A DNA stretch of 64,000 bases from Poriferisodalis sp965215815 (GCF_965215815.1 NZ_CBDCEO010000013.1:1488001-1552000), one strand, 5' to 3'. Counted from the first letter of the stretch, positions 41,591 to 50,933 are shown. The notes: generated by a model not told the origin, from the sequence alone. Program-made: numbers and translations.

Positions 41591-42439
41591 ATGCGGCGGG
41601 GGCGCACGATGCGGGTGCTGGTGGACCGGCTGCGACAGGGCGAATGGCGACGATCGCCCGATGAGGTCGTGGTGGAGGAGCCACTCGAGATCCGCCTCGA
41701 CGGACACATGGTGGCGACCACGATGCGCACCCCAGGTCACGACTACGAGCTTGCCGTCGGGTTCTGCGCGGGCGATGGGTTGCTCGGCGGCGCGGCGGTG
41801 ACAGGAGTGCGCTACTGCGGCGAAGGGCCGGCGGCCGAGTTCGAATACAACGTGGTCACCGTCGAGACCGGCGGCAAGGCGCCAGTGCCCACGCCCCGCC
41901 TTGGCAACGTCAGCGCCGCCTGCGGGATCTGTGGCAGCACCACCATCACCGACATGGCCGCACGCATGGGCCCGCTGGCGGGCACCCAACAATTCAGCGT
42001 CGATGCCGTTCACCTAACCCTGGCCGCCGTTCCCGCGGCCCAGGAGATGTTCGGCCGAACAGGCGGGCTGCACGCCGCCGCGACCTTCGACATCAGCGGC
42101 AGCGTCGACATCGTGCGAGAAGACATCGGTCGCCATAACGCCGTCGACAAGGTCATCGGCCGCCGATTGCTCGATGGGCGCGACGACTCAGCTGCCACCG
42201 CCCTGTTCGTCAGCGGCCGCGCCAGCTTTGAGATGGTGCAAAAGGCCTGGGCGGCGGGAATCGGCACCCTCGTCGCGGTCAGCGCCCCCAGTTCGCTCGC
42301 CATCGAGGCGTCCCGGGCGGCGGCTATCACGCTGGCGGGTTTCGCGCGTGGCGACGAGCTCAACGTCTACTGCGGCAATCTGGCCGGAATACCGGCACGA
42401 CTCGGCGAGTCCCCCGCGAGCGCCGGAGTTCATTCATAG
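41591..42439 (+). CDS. fdhD: Formate dehydrogenase accessory sulfurtransferase FdhD
   Basis: 282 aa. FdhD moves sulfur from a cysteine desulfurase to the molybdenum cofactor before it enters formate dehydrogenase. The redox motif CGICG (Cys111, Cys114) lies in SAACGICGST. Other conserved parts are EEPLEIRLDG, TPGHDYELAVGF, GGLHAAATFD, REDIGRHNAVDKVIG and FVSGRASFEMVQKAW. ATG 41591 or 41609 could start the protein. No formate dehydrogenase subunit or molybdopterin gene is nearby. Confidence 0.94.
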   Translation: MRRGRTMRVLVDRLRQGEWRRSPDEVVVEEPLEIRLDGHMVATTMRTPGHDYELAVGFCAGDGLLGGAAVTGVRYCGEGPAAEFEYNVVTVETGGKAPVPTPRLGNVSAACGICGSTTITDMAARMGPLAGTQQFSVDAVHLTLAAVPAAQEMFGRTGGLHAAATFDISGSVDIVREDIGRHNAVDKVIGRRLLDGRDDSAATALFVSGRASFEMVQKAWAAGIGTLVAVSAPSSLAIEASRAAAITLAGFARGDELNVYCGNLAGIPARLGESPASAGVHS

Positions 42440-42448
42440 GCTGCGGCG

Positions 42449-43201
42449 GTGTCGGTGATGCCGGAAGTGACGACGTCCGTCGGATGGGGTGTGCTGCACC
42501 TGTTCTGCAAGCTCTCACCCGACACGAACACCCGTGCCGTGCTCGCAGCGGTCAAGACCGCAGCGAGCGGAGATCACCAAGTGCTCACCGTGGCAGTGCT
42601 CGGCCACAAGGCCGACATCGGCTTCATGGCGCTCGGACCCGATCTGTGGCAGCTGCGCACGCTCCAAGCCGACTTGCAGCAGGCCGGAATGGAAGTGGTC
42701 GACAGCTACGTGTCCATGACCGAGACCAGTGAGTACGCCCCCGACCTGCCCCCAGAGATGAAAACCCCGCGGCTGTACCCGCAACTGCCGCCCGAGGGCA
42801 AGCGGGCCTTCTGCTTCTACCCGATGTCCAAACGCCGCAGCGCCGTATCCGAAGGCAGCGGCAACTGGTTCACGCTGCCCTACGACACTCGCCGCGAGCT
42901 GATGTACGAACACGGCAAGTCGGGCCGCCAATTCCGGGGCCGCATCCTGCAAGTTGTGACGGGATCCACTGGAGTGGACGACTTCGAGTGGGGCGTGACG
43001 CTGTTCGGCGAGCACCTCGACGACCTCAAAGACGTCGTTTACACGATGCGCTACGACGAAGCCAGCGCTGTCTATGCCGAGTTCGGCAGGTTCTACACCG
43101 GCCTGCTTGCCGACCCCGAGACTGTCTTGGAACGTATCGGCCGTCGTTCAAACCATTGGGGGGGCCTCGGCGGATCGCAGCCCGCGCAGGGCGCGCCGTA
43201 A
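42449..43201 (+). CDS. chdC: Coproheme decarboxylase (HemQ/ChdC, chlorite dismutase family)
   Basis: Last step of the coproporphyrin-dependent heme pathway, turning coproheme into heme b with peroxide; 250 aa. The actinobacterial pattern is clear: CFYPMSKRR with the catalytic Tyr124, NWFTLPYDTRRELMYEHGKSGR with the likely proximal His155, QVVTGSTGVDDFEWGVTLF and VYTMRYDEASAVYAEFG. It starts at GTG 42449, 9 bases after fdhD, but has no known link to it. Confidence 0.93.
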   Translation: MSVMPEVTTSVGWGVLHLFCKLSPDTNTRAVLAAVKTAASGDHQVLTVAVLGHKADIGFMALGPDLWQLRTLQADLQQAGMEVVDSYVSMTETSEYAPDLPPEMKTPRLYPQLPPEGKRAFCFYPMSKRRSAVSEGSGNWFTLPYDTRRELMYEHGKSGRQFRGRILQVVTGSTGVDDFEWGVTLFGEHLDDLKDVVYTMRYDEASAVYAEFGRFYTGLLADPETVLERIGRRSNHWGGLGGSQPAQGAP

Positions 43202-43272
43202 CCTGTTCGCGTGCCGGTGCGCCGCCCGTGAGGCGCCGGCGGTGCTTCGGTCGCGACTGAATTGAGGCCGCC

Positions 43273-45138
43273 ATGTCCGACTATTCCGCTCCTATCGACG
43301 ACATGCTCTTCGTGCTTGAGCACGTGGCCGATCTGGAAGCTCTGGTCGCCCACGAACGCTTCGCGCATGCCGACATGGAGACCGCAGGCGCACTCCTCGA
43401 TGAAGCCGGCCGCTTCATGTCCGCCGAGTTGGCGCCGCTCAACGCGACCGGTGACCAGCAAGGGCTCAACTTCGACGACGGCGTCATCACTCATCCCGAC
43501 GGATTCGCTGAGGCCTATCGCAAGTTTGTCGATGCCGGTTGGAACGGCATGGGCTTCGATCCCGACTACGGCGGCGGCGGGATGCCGTGGTGCGTGGGAC
43601 TCGCCGTCCAGGAGATGCTTACCGCGGCCAACATGGCGTTCAGCCTGTGCCCGCTGCTGACCCAGGGCGCCATTGACGCCCTGACCCACCACGCCGATGA
43701 AACCCTGCAGCAGACCTTCCTGCCCAAGATGATCAGCGGCGAGTGGTCCGGCACGATGAACCTGACAGAGCCGCACGCCGGCTCCGACGTGGGCGCCCTC
43801 ACGAGCAGGGCCATCCCGCAGCCTGACGGCAGCTACCTCATCACCGGGACCAAGATCTTCATCACCTACGGCGAGCACGAGCTGACCTCCAACATCGTCC
43901 ACCTTGTGCTGGCACGCACGCCGGACTCACCTCCGGGCACTCGCGGCATCAGCCTGTTCCTGGTCCCTAAGTACCTCGTCAACCCCGACGGCTCGCTCGG
44001 GCGGCGCAACGACCTGCGAGCGGTGTCCACTGAGCACAAGATCGGCATTCACGCTAGCCCGACCTGCGTGATGTCCTACGGCGATGACGAGGGTGCTGTC
44101 GGCTATCTCGTCGGCCCCGAGAACGCCGGCATGCGTGCCATGTTCACGATGATGAACAACGCTCGCCTGTCGGTGGGCCTGCAGGGCCTGGCACTCACCG
44201 AGCGGGCGTACCAGCAGGCGCGCGAGTACGCGCTGACCCGCAAGCAGGGGCGGGCGATCGGCGCCGAGCTGCCCCCAGGCGATTCGTCGCCGATCGTCGA
44301 TCATGCCGATGTGCGGCGCATGTTGCTGACGATGCGCGCCAACGCCGAGGCCATGCGGTGCGTGATGTACCTGAACGCCGCGGCCATCGATCGCTCCATC
44401 GTCGCGACCGATCCAACCGAACGGCAGCGAGCTGATGAGCTCACGGCGATCCTGACGCCGATCAGCAAGGGCTGGGGCACCGACCTTGGCGTCGAGATGA
44501 CCTCGCTGGGCGTGCAGGTGCACGGCGGCATGGGCTACATCGAAGAAACCGGCGCTGCACAGCATTGGCGCGACAGCCGGATCGCCCCGATCTACGAGGG
44601 CACCAACGGCATCCAGGCTGCCGACTTGGCCTTCCGCAAGCTGCCGCTTGAAGGCGGCGAGGCCATGGCACGCCTGATCGGCGACATGGGGGCGACGGCG
44701 TCCGAGTTGGGCACCAGTGACGACGCCCATCTGGCCGCCATCGGGGCCGCACTCGGCGATGGCGTCGCTGCGATGGGTGACGCAGCCATGTGGCTGGGCG
44801 GTCAGCTCTCCGCGGCGCCGAACGATGTGGCCGCCGGCTCCTCGCCGTTCATGCGGTTGTCCGGCGTCGTGGTCGGGGGCTGGCTGCTGGCCCGCAGCGC
44901 TCAGACGGCAGCCGGATTGCTTGCACAGCAGGGACTAGCGGTCGAGCAGGCTCGTGACGCCGCGTCCGCAGCGTCAGCCTCCAGATCGGCCGGCGCCGCA
45001 TCGCCGCAGTTCCTGGCCGACAAGATCACCACCACCCACTTCTACGCCGACCAGATCCTGCCGACCGCTCGTGGCCTGGTGCCCGCAGTGACCGGCGGCG
45101 CCGATCTTTTCTTCGCAATCCCCGCCGAGCGGCTCTAA
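43273..45138 (+). CDS. Acyl-CoA dehydrogenase, long DmdC/FadE5-like type
   Basis: FAD enzyme of 621 aa, longer than the usual 380-400. It has the extra N-terminal segment of this subfamily (YSAPIDDMLFVLEHVADLEAL), the FAD motif MNLTEPHAGSDVGAL, FITYGEHELTSNIVHLVLART and the C-terminal catalytic IYEGTNGIQAADL, with Glu in the normal place. An added C-terminal helical domain covers residues 480-621. The same architecture occurs in DmdC (3-methylmercaptopropionyl-CoA dehydrogenase of DMSP breakdown) and in long-chain FadE5. The substrate cannot be decided from sequence; no other dmd gene is visible. Confidence 0.88.
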   Translation: MSDYSAPIDDMLFVLEHVADLEALVAHERFAHADMETAGALLDEAGRFMSAELAPLNATGDQQGLNFDDGVITHPDGFAEAYRKFVDAGWNGMGFDPDYGGGGMPWCVGLAVQEMLTAANMAFSLCPLLTQGAIDALTHHADETLQQTFLPKMISGEWSGTMNLTEPHAGSDVGALTSRAIPQPDGSYLITGTKIFITYGEHELTSNIVHLVLARTPDSPPGTRGISLFLVPKYLVNPDGSLGRRNDLRAVSTEHKIGIHASPTCVMSYGDDEGAVGYLVGPENAGMRAMFTMMNNARLSVGLQGLALTERAYQQAREYALTRKQGRAIGAELPPGDSSPIVDHADVRRMLLTMRANAEAMRCVMYLNAAAIDRSIVATDPTERQRADELTAILTPISKGWGTDLGVEMTSLGVQVHGGMGYIEETGAAQHWRDSRIAPIYEGTNGIQAADLAFRKLPLEGGEAMARLIGDMGATASELGTSDDAHLAAIGAALGDGVAAMGDAAMWLGGQLSAAPNDVAAGSSPFMRLSGVVVGGWLLARSAQTAAGLLAQQGLAVEQARDAASAASASRSAGAASPQFLADKITTTHFYADQILPTARGLVPAVTGGADLFFAIPAERL

Positions 45139-45158
45139 GCAGAGGAGATTCCGCACCG

Positions 45159-45209
45159 ATGACTGTGGCCGAGGACTGGGAGCGACGACATGGCCAGCTC
45201 GCATGCTGA
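45159..45209 (+). CDS. Possible 16-aa leader peptide overlapping the larE start
   Basis: ATG 45159 has a purine-rich AGAGGAG upstream (spacing about 11). It opens a 16-codon frame (MTVAEDWERR then HGQLAC) that ends at TGA 45207, overlapping the larE ATG at 45190 out of frame. Its last codon is Cys. It may be chance, but its ribosome site is at least as good as that of larE. Confidence 0.3.
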   Translation: MTVAEDWERRHGQLAC

Positions 45210-46071
45210 CGGAGGGCTGAGCGTGCAGGACGCGTCGGCGTCGGCCGAAGCCTCCATCAGCCTGCTGCGTGGCTTCTTCGAGCATTCGGGACCAGTGGTC
45301 GTGGCCTTCAGCGGCGGCGTCGATTCGGCGCTGGTGGCATGGGCGGCCAACGACGTTCTCGGAGACGATGCGCTCTGCGTGACGGCGGTCTCGGCGAGCC
45401 TCGCGAGCGATGAGGCTGGGGACTGCGCGGCACTGGCTGCGGAGTGGGGACTTGCGTGGCAGACCGTCGAGACCGACGAGATGGCACGCGCTGCATATCG
45501 CGTCAACGACGCAGACCGTTGTTTCCACTGCAAATCAGCTCTCATGGACCAGCTCGAGCCCCTGGCAACCGAACGCGACGCGGTGGTGGTGCTCGGCGTC
45601 AACCTCGACGATCTGGGAGATCACCGGCCGGGCCAGCACGCGGCACAGAAACGGGGAGCACGATTCCCGCTCGTCGAATCCGGTTTCGCCAAGGTCGACG
45701 TCCGGCGTGTCAGCGCCGAATTGGGTTTGCGCACCTGGGACAAGCCCGCTGCCGCATGCCTGGCCTCTCGGGTGCCCTACGGCACGCAGGTGACGGTGCC
45801 GCTGCTGGCACGGCTCGATCGGGCCGAGGCTGGATTGCGCCGGCTGGGTTTCCGTCAGCTGCGAGTCCGCGACTACGGCGACACGGCACGCATCGAACTG
45901 CCGCTCGACGATCTTGCCGAGGCGATTCGCCGGCGTGAAGCCCTAGTGGAGACGGTGCGCGCCGTCGGTTATCGCTACGTCACGCTCGACCTGGAGGGCT
46001 TCCGCTCGGGCAATCTCAACGGCGCGCTGGCGAGCGACATCTCTGCCGCCTCGGCCCCAGAGGCCGACTGA
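45190..46071 (+). CDS. larE: LarE-family ATP-dependent sulfur transferase
   Basis: 293 aa. LarE supplies the sulfurs of the nickel-pincer nucleotide cofactor of lactate racemase and related epimerases. The ATP pyrophosphatase loop is FSGGVDSALVA (residues 40-50). Three cysteines sit at family positions: Cys111 and Cys114 (RCFHC) and Cys190 (AACLASR). This three-Cys pattern marks the LarE type that binds a [4Fe-4S] cluster and recycles sulfur, rather than the single-Cys sacrificial type. No larB, larC or larA gene is in the window. The start at ATG 45190 has GGGAG upstream. The next gene starts on its stop codon (TGATG). Confidence 0.88.
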   Translation: MASSHADGGLSVQDASASAEASISLLRGFFEHSGPVVVAFSGGVDSALVAWAANDVLGDDALCVTAVSASLASDEAGDCAALAAEWGLAWQTVETDEMARAAYRVNDADRCFHCKSALMDQLEPLATERDAVVVLGVNLDDLGDHRPGQHAAQKRGARFPLVESGFAKVDVRRVSAELGLRTWDKPAAACLASRVPYGTQVTVPLLARLDRAEAGLRRLGFRQLRVRDYGDTARIELPLDDLAEAIRRREALVETVRAVGYRYVTLDLEGFRSGNLNGALASDISAASAPEAD

Positions 46072-46586
46072 TGAGCGCAGCCGGGACCGGTGCCGAGGCC
46101 CCGGCGGTGCCGCCCGGCACCGCGTTGGGGGGATCAGTGGACGAAGCCGCAGAGCTACTGGCCGATCTCGCTATCGCCGCGTTGCCCGGCTGGGTCGAGC
46201 GCTGCGTGGCCGATGCCTGCGAGCGCGGGGGCGTTGCCGCTGTGGATCTCAGCGGACCGGCGCGTGCCGCTGGTTTGCAGTGCGCAGCCGAGACTGGCCC
46301 TGCGCTGCGCGATCTGCTGGCAACCGACGTCGACGCGCAGACATCCACGCCGTTGAGCGTGCTGCGCGCCGCAGTGCGATTCCCGACTCGGGTGCTCGCG
46401 GACGGCGGCGTACCGGAGCCCGGCCGGGACGACTTCAACGCGTCACGTTTCCCCGACGATCCCTACGGTCTGACACCGGCATCGTTCGCCGACATCGATC
46501 CGGGGCTGGGACCGATCGGCATCGGGTGGGGAGCAGCGAAGGCATACGAGGTGCTGCAGCGTCGGCGCGCGGAGGGACAACGATGA
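46071..46586 (+). CDS. Hypothetical protein between larE and glnD
   Basis: 171 aa with no family I recognise. Residues 22-60 look helical and amphipathic (DEAAELLADLAIAALPGWVERCVADA). The C-terminal half holds a compact motif-like stretch, VPEPGRDDFNASRFPDDPYGLTPASFADIDPGLGP, then GIGWGAAKAYEVLQRR. It is tightly coupled on both sides (1-base overlap with larE, 4-base ATGA overlap with glnD), which supports real translation. The DDPYGLTPASFADIDPGL segment may be the conserved core to search with. The function is unknown. Confidence 0.7.
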   Translation: MSAAGTGAEAPAVPPGTALGGSVDEAAELLADLAIAALPGWVERCVADACERGGVAAVDLSGPARAAGLQCAAETGPALRDLLATDVDAQTSTPLSVLRAAVRFPTRVLADGGVPEPGRDDFNASRFPDDPYGLTPASFADIDPGLGPIGIGWGAAKAYEVLQRRRAEGQR

Positions 46587-48871
46587 CGTCGTTCGGCGAG
46601 CGCCGCGCTGGGTTGATCGAAACGGCAGCCGCCGACCAACTGCCCGCGGCGCTGTCTGCGCTCACCGATTCCTGGCTAGCCGAGAGCTATGCGACTGAGG
46701 CCGCCGAGTGCGGGCTGGGCGGCGCGAGCGGCGCCAGCACGGGTGTGGCCCTCGTGGCCGTCGGCGGCTACGGCCGTGGCGAGCTGTGCCCCGGCAGCGA
46801 CATCGATCTGCTCTTGCTGCACGACGATGTCGATACGGGCAACCTGGCCGACCGCCTCTGGTATCCGATTTGGGACGAGAAGCTCAAACTCGGCCACGCC
46901 GTGCGCTCGATGTCGGGGACGCTGGAACTGGCAGCATCCGACACAGACACGGCCACGGCGCTCGCCGATGCCCGCCACTTGGCCGGCGACGCAACCCTGA
47001 CAGCCCGCCTCATCTCCGGCGTGCAATCCGACTGGCGCGACAACGCAGCACAGCGGCTCGACGAGCTGCGCCGTTCTGTCAGCCGCCGGCACAGCCAGAG
47101 CGGTGAGGTGGCGTTCCTGCTGGAGCCCGATCTCAAGACGGGCCGCGGCGGAATGCGCGACGCGCATGCGATCAGGTGGGCGCAATTGGCGGGGGTTGAA
47201 CTGCTCGCTGCGGACACCGAACGCCTCGATGAGGCCTACCAGACGCTGCTGCGGTCCCGGGTGGACTTGCACCGGACCACCGGTCTGCGCAGCGATGTGC
47301 TCTCCGCCGATGATCAGGACGCGGTGGCCGAGCGATCCGGCGCAGTCGACGCCGATGCCTTCATGGCCGACATCGCGCAGGCGGGGCGCATCATCACGTT
47401 CCTGTCTGACCAGCTGTGGTCAACCATTGCCCGCCAGAGCACCGCCTTTGTGGCGCCGGATGTCGACATCGCCGGACTGGCAGTCCGCGACGGAGAGCTG
47501 GTGATCGATGGCGATCCAGCCGCCGACGTCGTCCTGGTGTTGCACGCAGCGGTGCAGTCGGCCCGCGGGGGCATCCCGATCAGCCGAGCCAGCCTCGACA
47601 AGCTGGCCGAGCGCCAGGCGCAGTTCCCGGACCCGTGGCCCCACGGCGCGCGAACGCTGTTCGTCGAGCTGCTGGGCTGCGGACACCGCGCTATCGATGT
47701 CATCGAGACGCTCGACTACTTCGACGTATGGACCCGGGTGCTGCCCGAGTGGGCGCCGAACCGCAATCGCCCTCAGCGCTCCCGCTACCACCGTTTCACG
47801 GTGGACCGGCACCTGCTCGAGGCCGTCGCCGAGGCGGCCCGCTTCACCCACCGGGTGGCGCGTCCCGACCTACTGCTGATGGGAGCGCTGCTGCATGACA
47901 TCGGCAAGGGATATCCGGGCGATCACACCCAGGCCGGCATGCGCCTGGCGGGCCCCATCGCCCGGCGCTGCGGTTGGAACTCCACCGACGCGGACACCTT
48001 GGTGCGCCTCGTGCAGCACCACCTGCTGCTGACCGACATCGCGACCCGTCGCGACCTCGACGACCCGCTGACTGTCGCCACCGTCGCCCGTGCCGCCCAG
48101 ACCCAGGAATTCCTGGAGCTTCTGGCGGTCATGACCGAGGCCGACTGCTTGGCCACCGGCCCCATGGCGTGGGGGGACTGGACCGCCAACCTGGTCTCCG
48201 CACTCGTAGAGATGACCTCTGAACATCTGAGCGGTTCCGATTCGACGCCGTCGACTCACCGCCGCCTGCTCACCACCGACGTCGTGGAGTTGATGTCGGC
48301 CGGCGAAACGGCACTGCGAGTCGATGGCAACGTCCTCACCGTGGTCGCACCCGACGAGCGCGGCCTGTTCAGCCGCGCGGCAGGCGTGCTGGCACTGCGG
48401 GGGCTCGACGTGCTGCAAGCGGACGCCTATTCCAGCCCTGCGGGCATGGCGGTGTCGTCATTCCGGATCGTGCCGCCCGACACGCCGGTCGATTGGGACC
48501 GGGTCACCTACGACGTGCGCCGGTCGCTGCGAGGCCACCTGGCGCTGGAAGCGCGCATAGCGGAGCGTGCCCGCGTGTACCGGCGGCGCCGGGCGCTCTC
48601 AGCGACACGGGCCGCCACCAGTGTTACGTTCGACGCCGAGTCGGCCACGGGAGCAACGATCGTGGAGGTCCGCACTGAGGACCTCATCGGCGTGCTGTAC
48701 AAAGTGACCCGAGTGCTGGCCGAGATGGGTCTCGACATCCGGTCCGCCAAGATCCAGACGTTGGCCAACGAAGTGGTCGACTCGTTCTACGTGGTCGGTC
48801 CCGATGGTCCGGTCATCGACGAGGCGCACCAGCGAGAGGTTGAGCTGTCCCTGCGCCACGTCCTGGCCTGA
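46583..48871 (+). CDS. glnD: [Protein-PII] uridylyltransferase / uridylyl-removing enzyme
   Basis: Nitrogen sensor of 762 aa that modifies the PII protein GlnK (adenylylation in some actinobacteria). The nucleotidyltransferase motif is VAVGGYGRGELCPGSDIDLLLLH (residues 58-80, metal Asp73/75). The HD phosphohydrolase domain has LLHDIGKGYPGDH (near residue 440). Two ACT domains follow: LTVVAPDERGLFSRAAGVLAL (near 583) and VEVRTEDLIGVLYKVTRVLAEMGLDI (near 692). ATG 46583 overlaps the previous stop. It is the longest frame here, and the part before 46583 is shadow. In most actinobacteria it lies in an amt-glnK-glnD operon; here amt is 40 kb away. Confidence 0.95.
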   Translation: MTSFGERRAGLIETAAADQLPAALSALTDSWLAESYATEAAECGLGGASGASTGVALVAVGGYGRGELCPGSDIDLLLLHDDVDTGNLADRLWYPIWDEKLKLGHAVRSMSGTLELAASDTDTATALADARHLAGDATLTARLISGVQSDWRDNAAQRLDELRRSVSRRHSQSGEVAFLLEPDLKTGRGGMRDAHAIRWAQLAGVELLAADTERLDEAYQTLLRSRVDLHRTTGLRSDVLSADDQDAVAERSGAVDADAFMADIAQAGRIITFLSDQLWSTIARQSTAFVAPDVDIAGLAVRDGELVIDGDPAADVVLVLHAAVQSARGGIPISRASLDKLAERQAQFPDPWPHGARTLFVELLGCGHRAIDVIETLDYFDVWTRVLPEWAPNRNRPQRSRYHRFTVDRHLLEAVAEAARFTHRVARPDLLLMGALLHDIGKGYPGDHTQAGMRLAGPIARRCGWNSTDADTLVRLVQHHLLLTDIATRRDLDDPLTVATVARAAQTQEFLELLAVMTEADCLATGPMAWGDWTANLVSALVEMTSEHLSGSDSTPSTHRRLLTTDVVELMSAGETALRVDGNVLTVVAPDERGLFSRAAGVLALRGLDVLQADAYSSPAGMAVSSFRIVPPDTPVDWDRVTYDVRRSLRGHLALEARIAERARVYRRRRALSATRAATSVTFDAESATGATIVEVRTEDLIGVLYKVTRVLAEMGLDIRSAKIQTLANEVVDSFYVVGPDGPVIDEAHQREVELSLRHVLA

Positions 48872-48884
48872 GCGACGCAGCTGT

Positions 48885-49748
48885 TCAGTCTGGTTCCTGC
48901 TGACGCAAGAACTGCTCCAGCTCGTCGAAGAGGCCGTCGGGGTTCTCGACCATCTCGCTGAAGTCCTCGACTGCTTCGGCGGCGGACTCCTCGAGAATCT
49001 GCTGCGCGTACTGGGCGAGGGTGTCGTCGCCCGCCACTAGCTCGTCAATCTGGCGGCCGTAGTTGGCGGCGGCGCTGTGCAGTTCCGACTCGCCCAAGTT
49101 GATGCCCATGAATCGGGCGACCCGCTCAGCCAGTGCCAAGGCGGCCTTCGGCGAGGGGTAGTTGTGCACGTAGGTCGGAACGGTCGCCCAGAACGACACG
49201 CTGGCGAAGCCGGCTCGATGGCAGGCGTCGTTGAGCACGCCGATGATGCCTGTCGGGCCCTCGTAGGTGGATTGGCGCAGGCCCATGGTGAGGTTGAGGG
49301 CGGCGTTGTTGGAGGCGCCCACGACGTTGATCGGGGCGTTGTGGTGGGTGTCAGTGAGCAGAGCGCCCAGCGTGACGACGGTGGAGACGCCCAGCGAATT
49401 CGCCATCTCGATGATCACGTCACAGAAGGTGCGCCAGCGCAGCCGGGGTTCCACACCCAGCACGGTGATCACCGTGCGGCCGTCGTCGGCCTCGCCGATC
49501 CGCACATCTGGCGTGGGCCAGTCGATCTGCCGCTCGCCGTCGACGACCTGCACGCTGGGCCTCACCGAGGCGAAGTCGTAGAAGTATTCTGGGTCGATCT
49601 GGGCCACGGGATGGCAGCGGAAGCGTCGCCGCAGGTACTTGGCCGACTCGGTGGCCGCATCGCCGGCGTCGTTCCAGCCGGAGAATGCTGCGATGAGCAC
49701 GGAGTCGCTGCTGGGTTCGGGTCGTTCGAACCACTCGAGATGGCCCAC
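48885..49748 (-). CDS. PAC2-family (proteasome assembly chaperone-like) protein
   Basis: 287 aa. The N-terminal domain fits PAC2: LIAAFSGWNDAGDAATESAKYL, DFASVRPSVQVVDGERQIDWP, VITVLGVEPRLRWRTFCDVIIEMANSLGVSTVVTLGALLTD and the strand YEGPTGIIGVLNDACHRAGF. The C-terminal 70 residues are acidic and helical (DELVAGDDTLAQYAQQILEESAAEAVEDF). The family is common in actinobacteria; a direct role in proteasome assembly is not established there. GTG 49748 was chosen since the longer frame overlaps the divergent GNAT gene. Confidence 0.85.
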   Translation of the reverse strand: MGHLEWFERPEPSSDSVLIAAFSGWNDAGDAATESAKYLRRRFRCHPVAQIDPEYFYDFASVRPSVQVVDGERQIDWPTPDVRIGEADDGRTVITVLGVEPRLRWRTFCDVIIEMANSLGVSTVVTLGALLTDTHHNAPINVVGASNNAALNLTMGLRQSTYEGPTGIIGVLNDACHRAGFASVSFWATVPTYVHNYPSPKAALALAERVARFMGINLGESELHSAAANYGRQIDELVAGDDTLAQYAQQILEESAAEAVEDFSEMVENPDGLFDELEQFLRQQEPD

Positions 49749-49809
49749 GGCGGCGAGGCTACCGGCACCCCCATGCAGGCCGACCCCGACGCTCGGGTCT
49801 GCCCCTACG

Positions 49810-50319
49810 ATGCGCACCGTGGCTGATCTCGCCGGTGCTCGAGGCGACACCGCCGACGCGGGCGCGCACCATGCCGATGTTCGCGTCGAGGTGTGCGAGC
49901 GTGTCGACAACGCTGTGGTCACCGCCTTCGCGCGGCTGCATCCGCAGCTGTCGAGCTCGCCGCCGCCTGATGCCGAGACGCTCGAGGGCATCGTCGGCCA
50001 TCCGGCCAACACGATGCTCGTCGCCCGCGCAGGGTCTGATGAGGCCGGATCCGATGAGATTGTCGGCGCGATGATTCTCGTGCTGTTCCCACTGCCGAGC
50101 GGCGTGCGGGCCTGGATAGAAGACGTCGTGGTGGACGAAGGAGCGCGCGGCCGCGGCATCGGAGCAGCGCTGAACCGGCGGGCCATCGAGATTGCTCGAC
50201 AGGCCGGCGCGCGCACCGTCGACCTCACCTCGCGACCTGATCGGGAGGCCGCGAACCGCCTCTACGCCCGGCTCGGCTTTGCGCAGCGCACCACCAACGT
50301 CTACCGGCTCGACCTGTGA
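49810..50319 (+). CDS. GNAT-family N-acetyltransferase
   Basis: 169 aa from ATG 49810 (GTG 49819 also possible). The acetyl-CoA site is in IEDVVVDEGARGRGIGAALNRRAIEIARQAGARTVDLTS (Arg/Gly-x-x-Gly pattern), followed by REAANRLYARLGFAQRTTNVYR. These are the last strands of a GNAT fold. The substrate is unknown. A short imperfect duplication gives SDEAGSDE at about residues 75-82. It is divergent from the PAC2 gene with a 61-base gap. Confidence 0.85.
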   Translation: MRTVADLAGARGDTADAGAHHADVRVEVCERVDNAVVTAFARLHPQLSSSPPPDAETLEGIVGHPANTMLVARAGSDEAGSDEIVGAMILVLFPLPSGVRAWIEDVVVDEGARGRGIGAALNRRAIEIARQAGARTVDLTSRPDREAANRLYARLGFAQRTTNVYRLDL

Positions 50320-50385
50320 GTACCGTTCGAGCGCAAACGTTGCGCCACCCACCACTGCCACGCACCACTGGGGGACCCCGGAATC

Positions 50386-50889
50386 ATGGATCCTGACAGC
50401 ATCAACTTGGGCCTGTTCGTCCTGCGAGTAATCGTCGGCGTCACCTTGGCGCTGCACGGCATCGCCAAGTTCCGGGGTGGCATCAAAGGCGTCGGCAATT
50501 GGTTCGAATCCGAGGGTCTGCGCCCTGGTCTGCTGCACGCGTACCTCGCGGCCCTCACCGAGATCTGCGCCGGCTTCGGCCTGGCACTCGGACTGGTGAC
50601 GCCGCTCAGCGCGATGGCGTTCATCGGCGTGATGTCGACGGCCGGGTGGGTCGGCCACCGGAGCAACGGGTTCTTCATCATCCGCGAGGGCTGGGAGTAC
50701 GTGTTCGTGCTCGCTGTGGCTGCGGCGTCACTGGCGGCCACCGGGCCCGGGGACTGGTCACTCGACAACGCGCTGGGTCTCGACTGGAACGGACCTGTCT
50801 GGTTCGTCATCGCTATCGCCGGCGGGCTGGTCTCGACGATCCTGCTGTTGGCCGCGTTCTACCGACCGAATGCGCCAGCGGAGACGTGA
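50386..50889 (+). CDS. DoxX-family membrane protein
   Basis: 167 aa with four predicted TM helices. The DoxX pattern is visible: LFVLRVIVGVTLALHGIAKFRGG, then WFESEGLRPGLLHAYLAALTEICAGFGLALGLVTPLSAM, GFFIIREGWEYVFVLAVAAAS and a final helix. Members are linked to quinone, redox or oxidative-stress functions but most have no proven role. It may be co-transcribed with the GNAT gene 66 bases upstream. Confidence 0.85.
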   Translation: MDPDSINLGLFVLRVIVGVTLALHGIAKFRGGIKGVGNWFESEGLRPGLLHAYLAALTEICAGFGLALGLVTPLSAMAFIGVMSTAGWVGHRSNGFFIIREGWEYVFVLAVAAASLAATGPGDWSLDNALGLDWNGPVWFVIAIAGGLVSTILLLAAFYRPNAPAET

Positions 50890-50933
50890 CCTCTGGGGTT
50901 CACCCGTGAGGCCCAGGCCATGAGACCTCGGCG

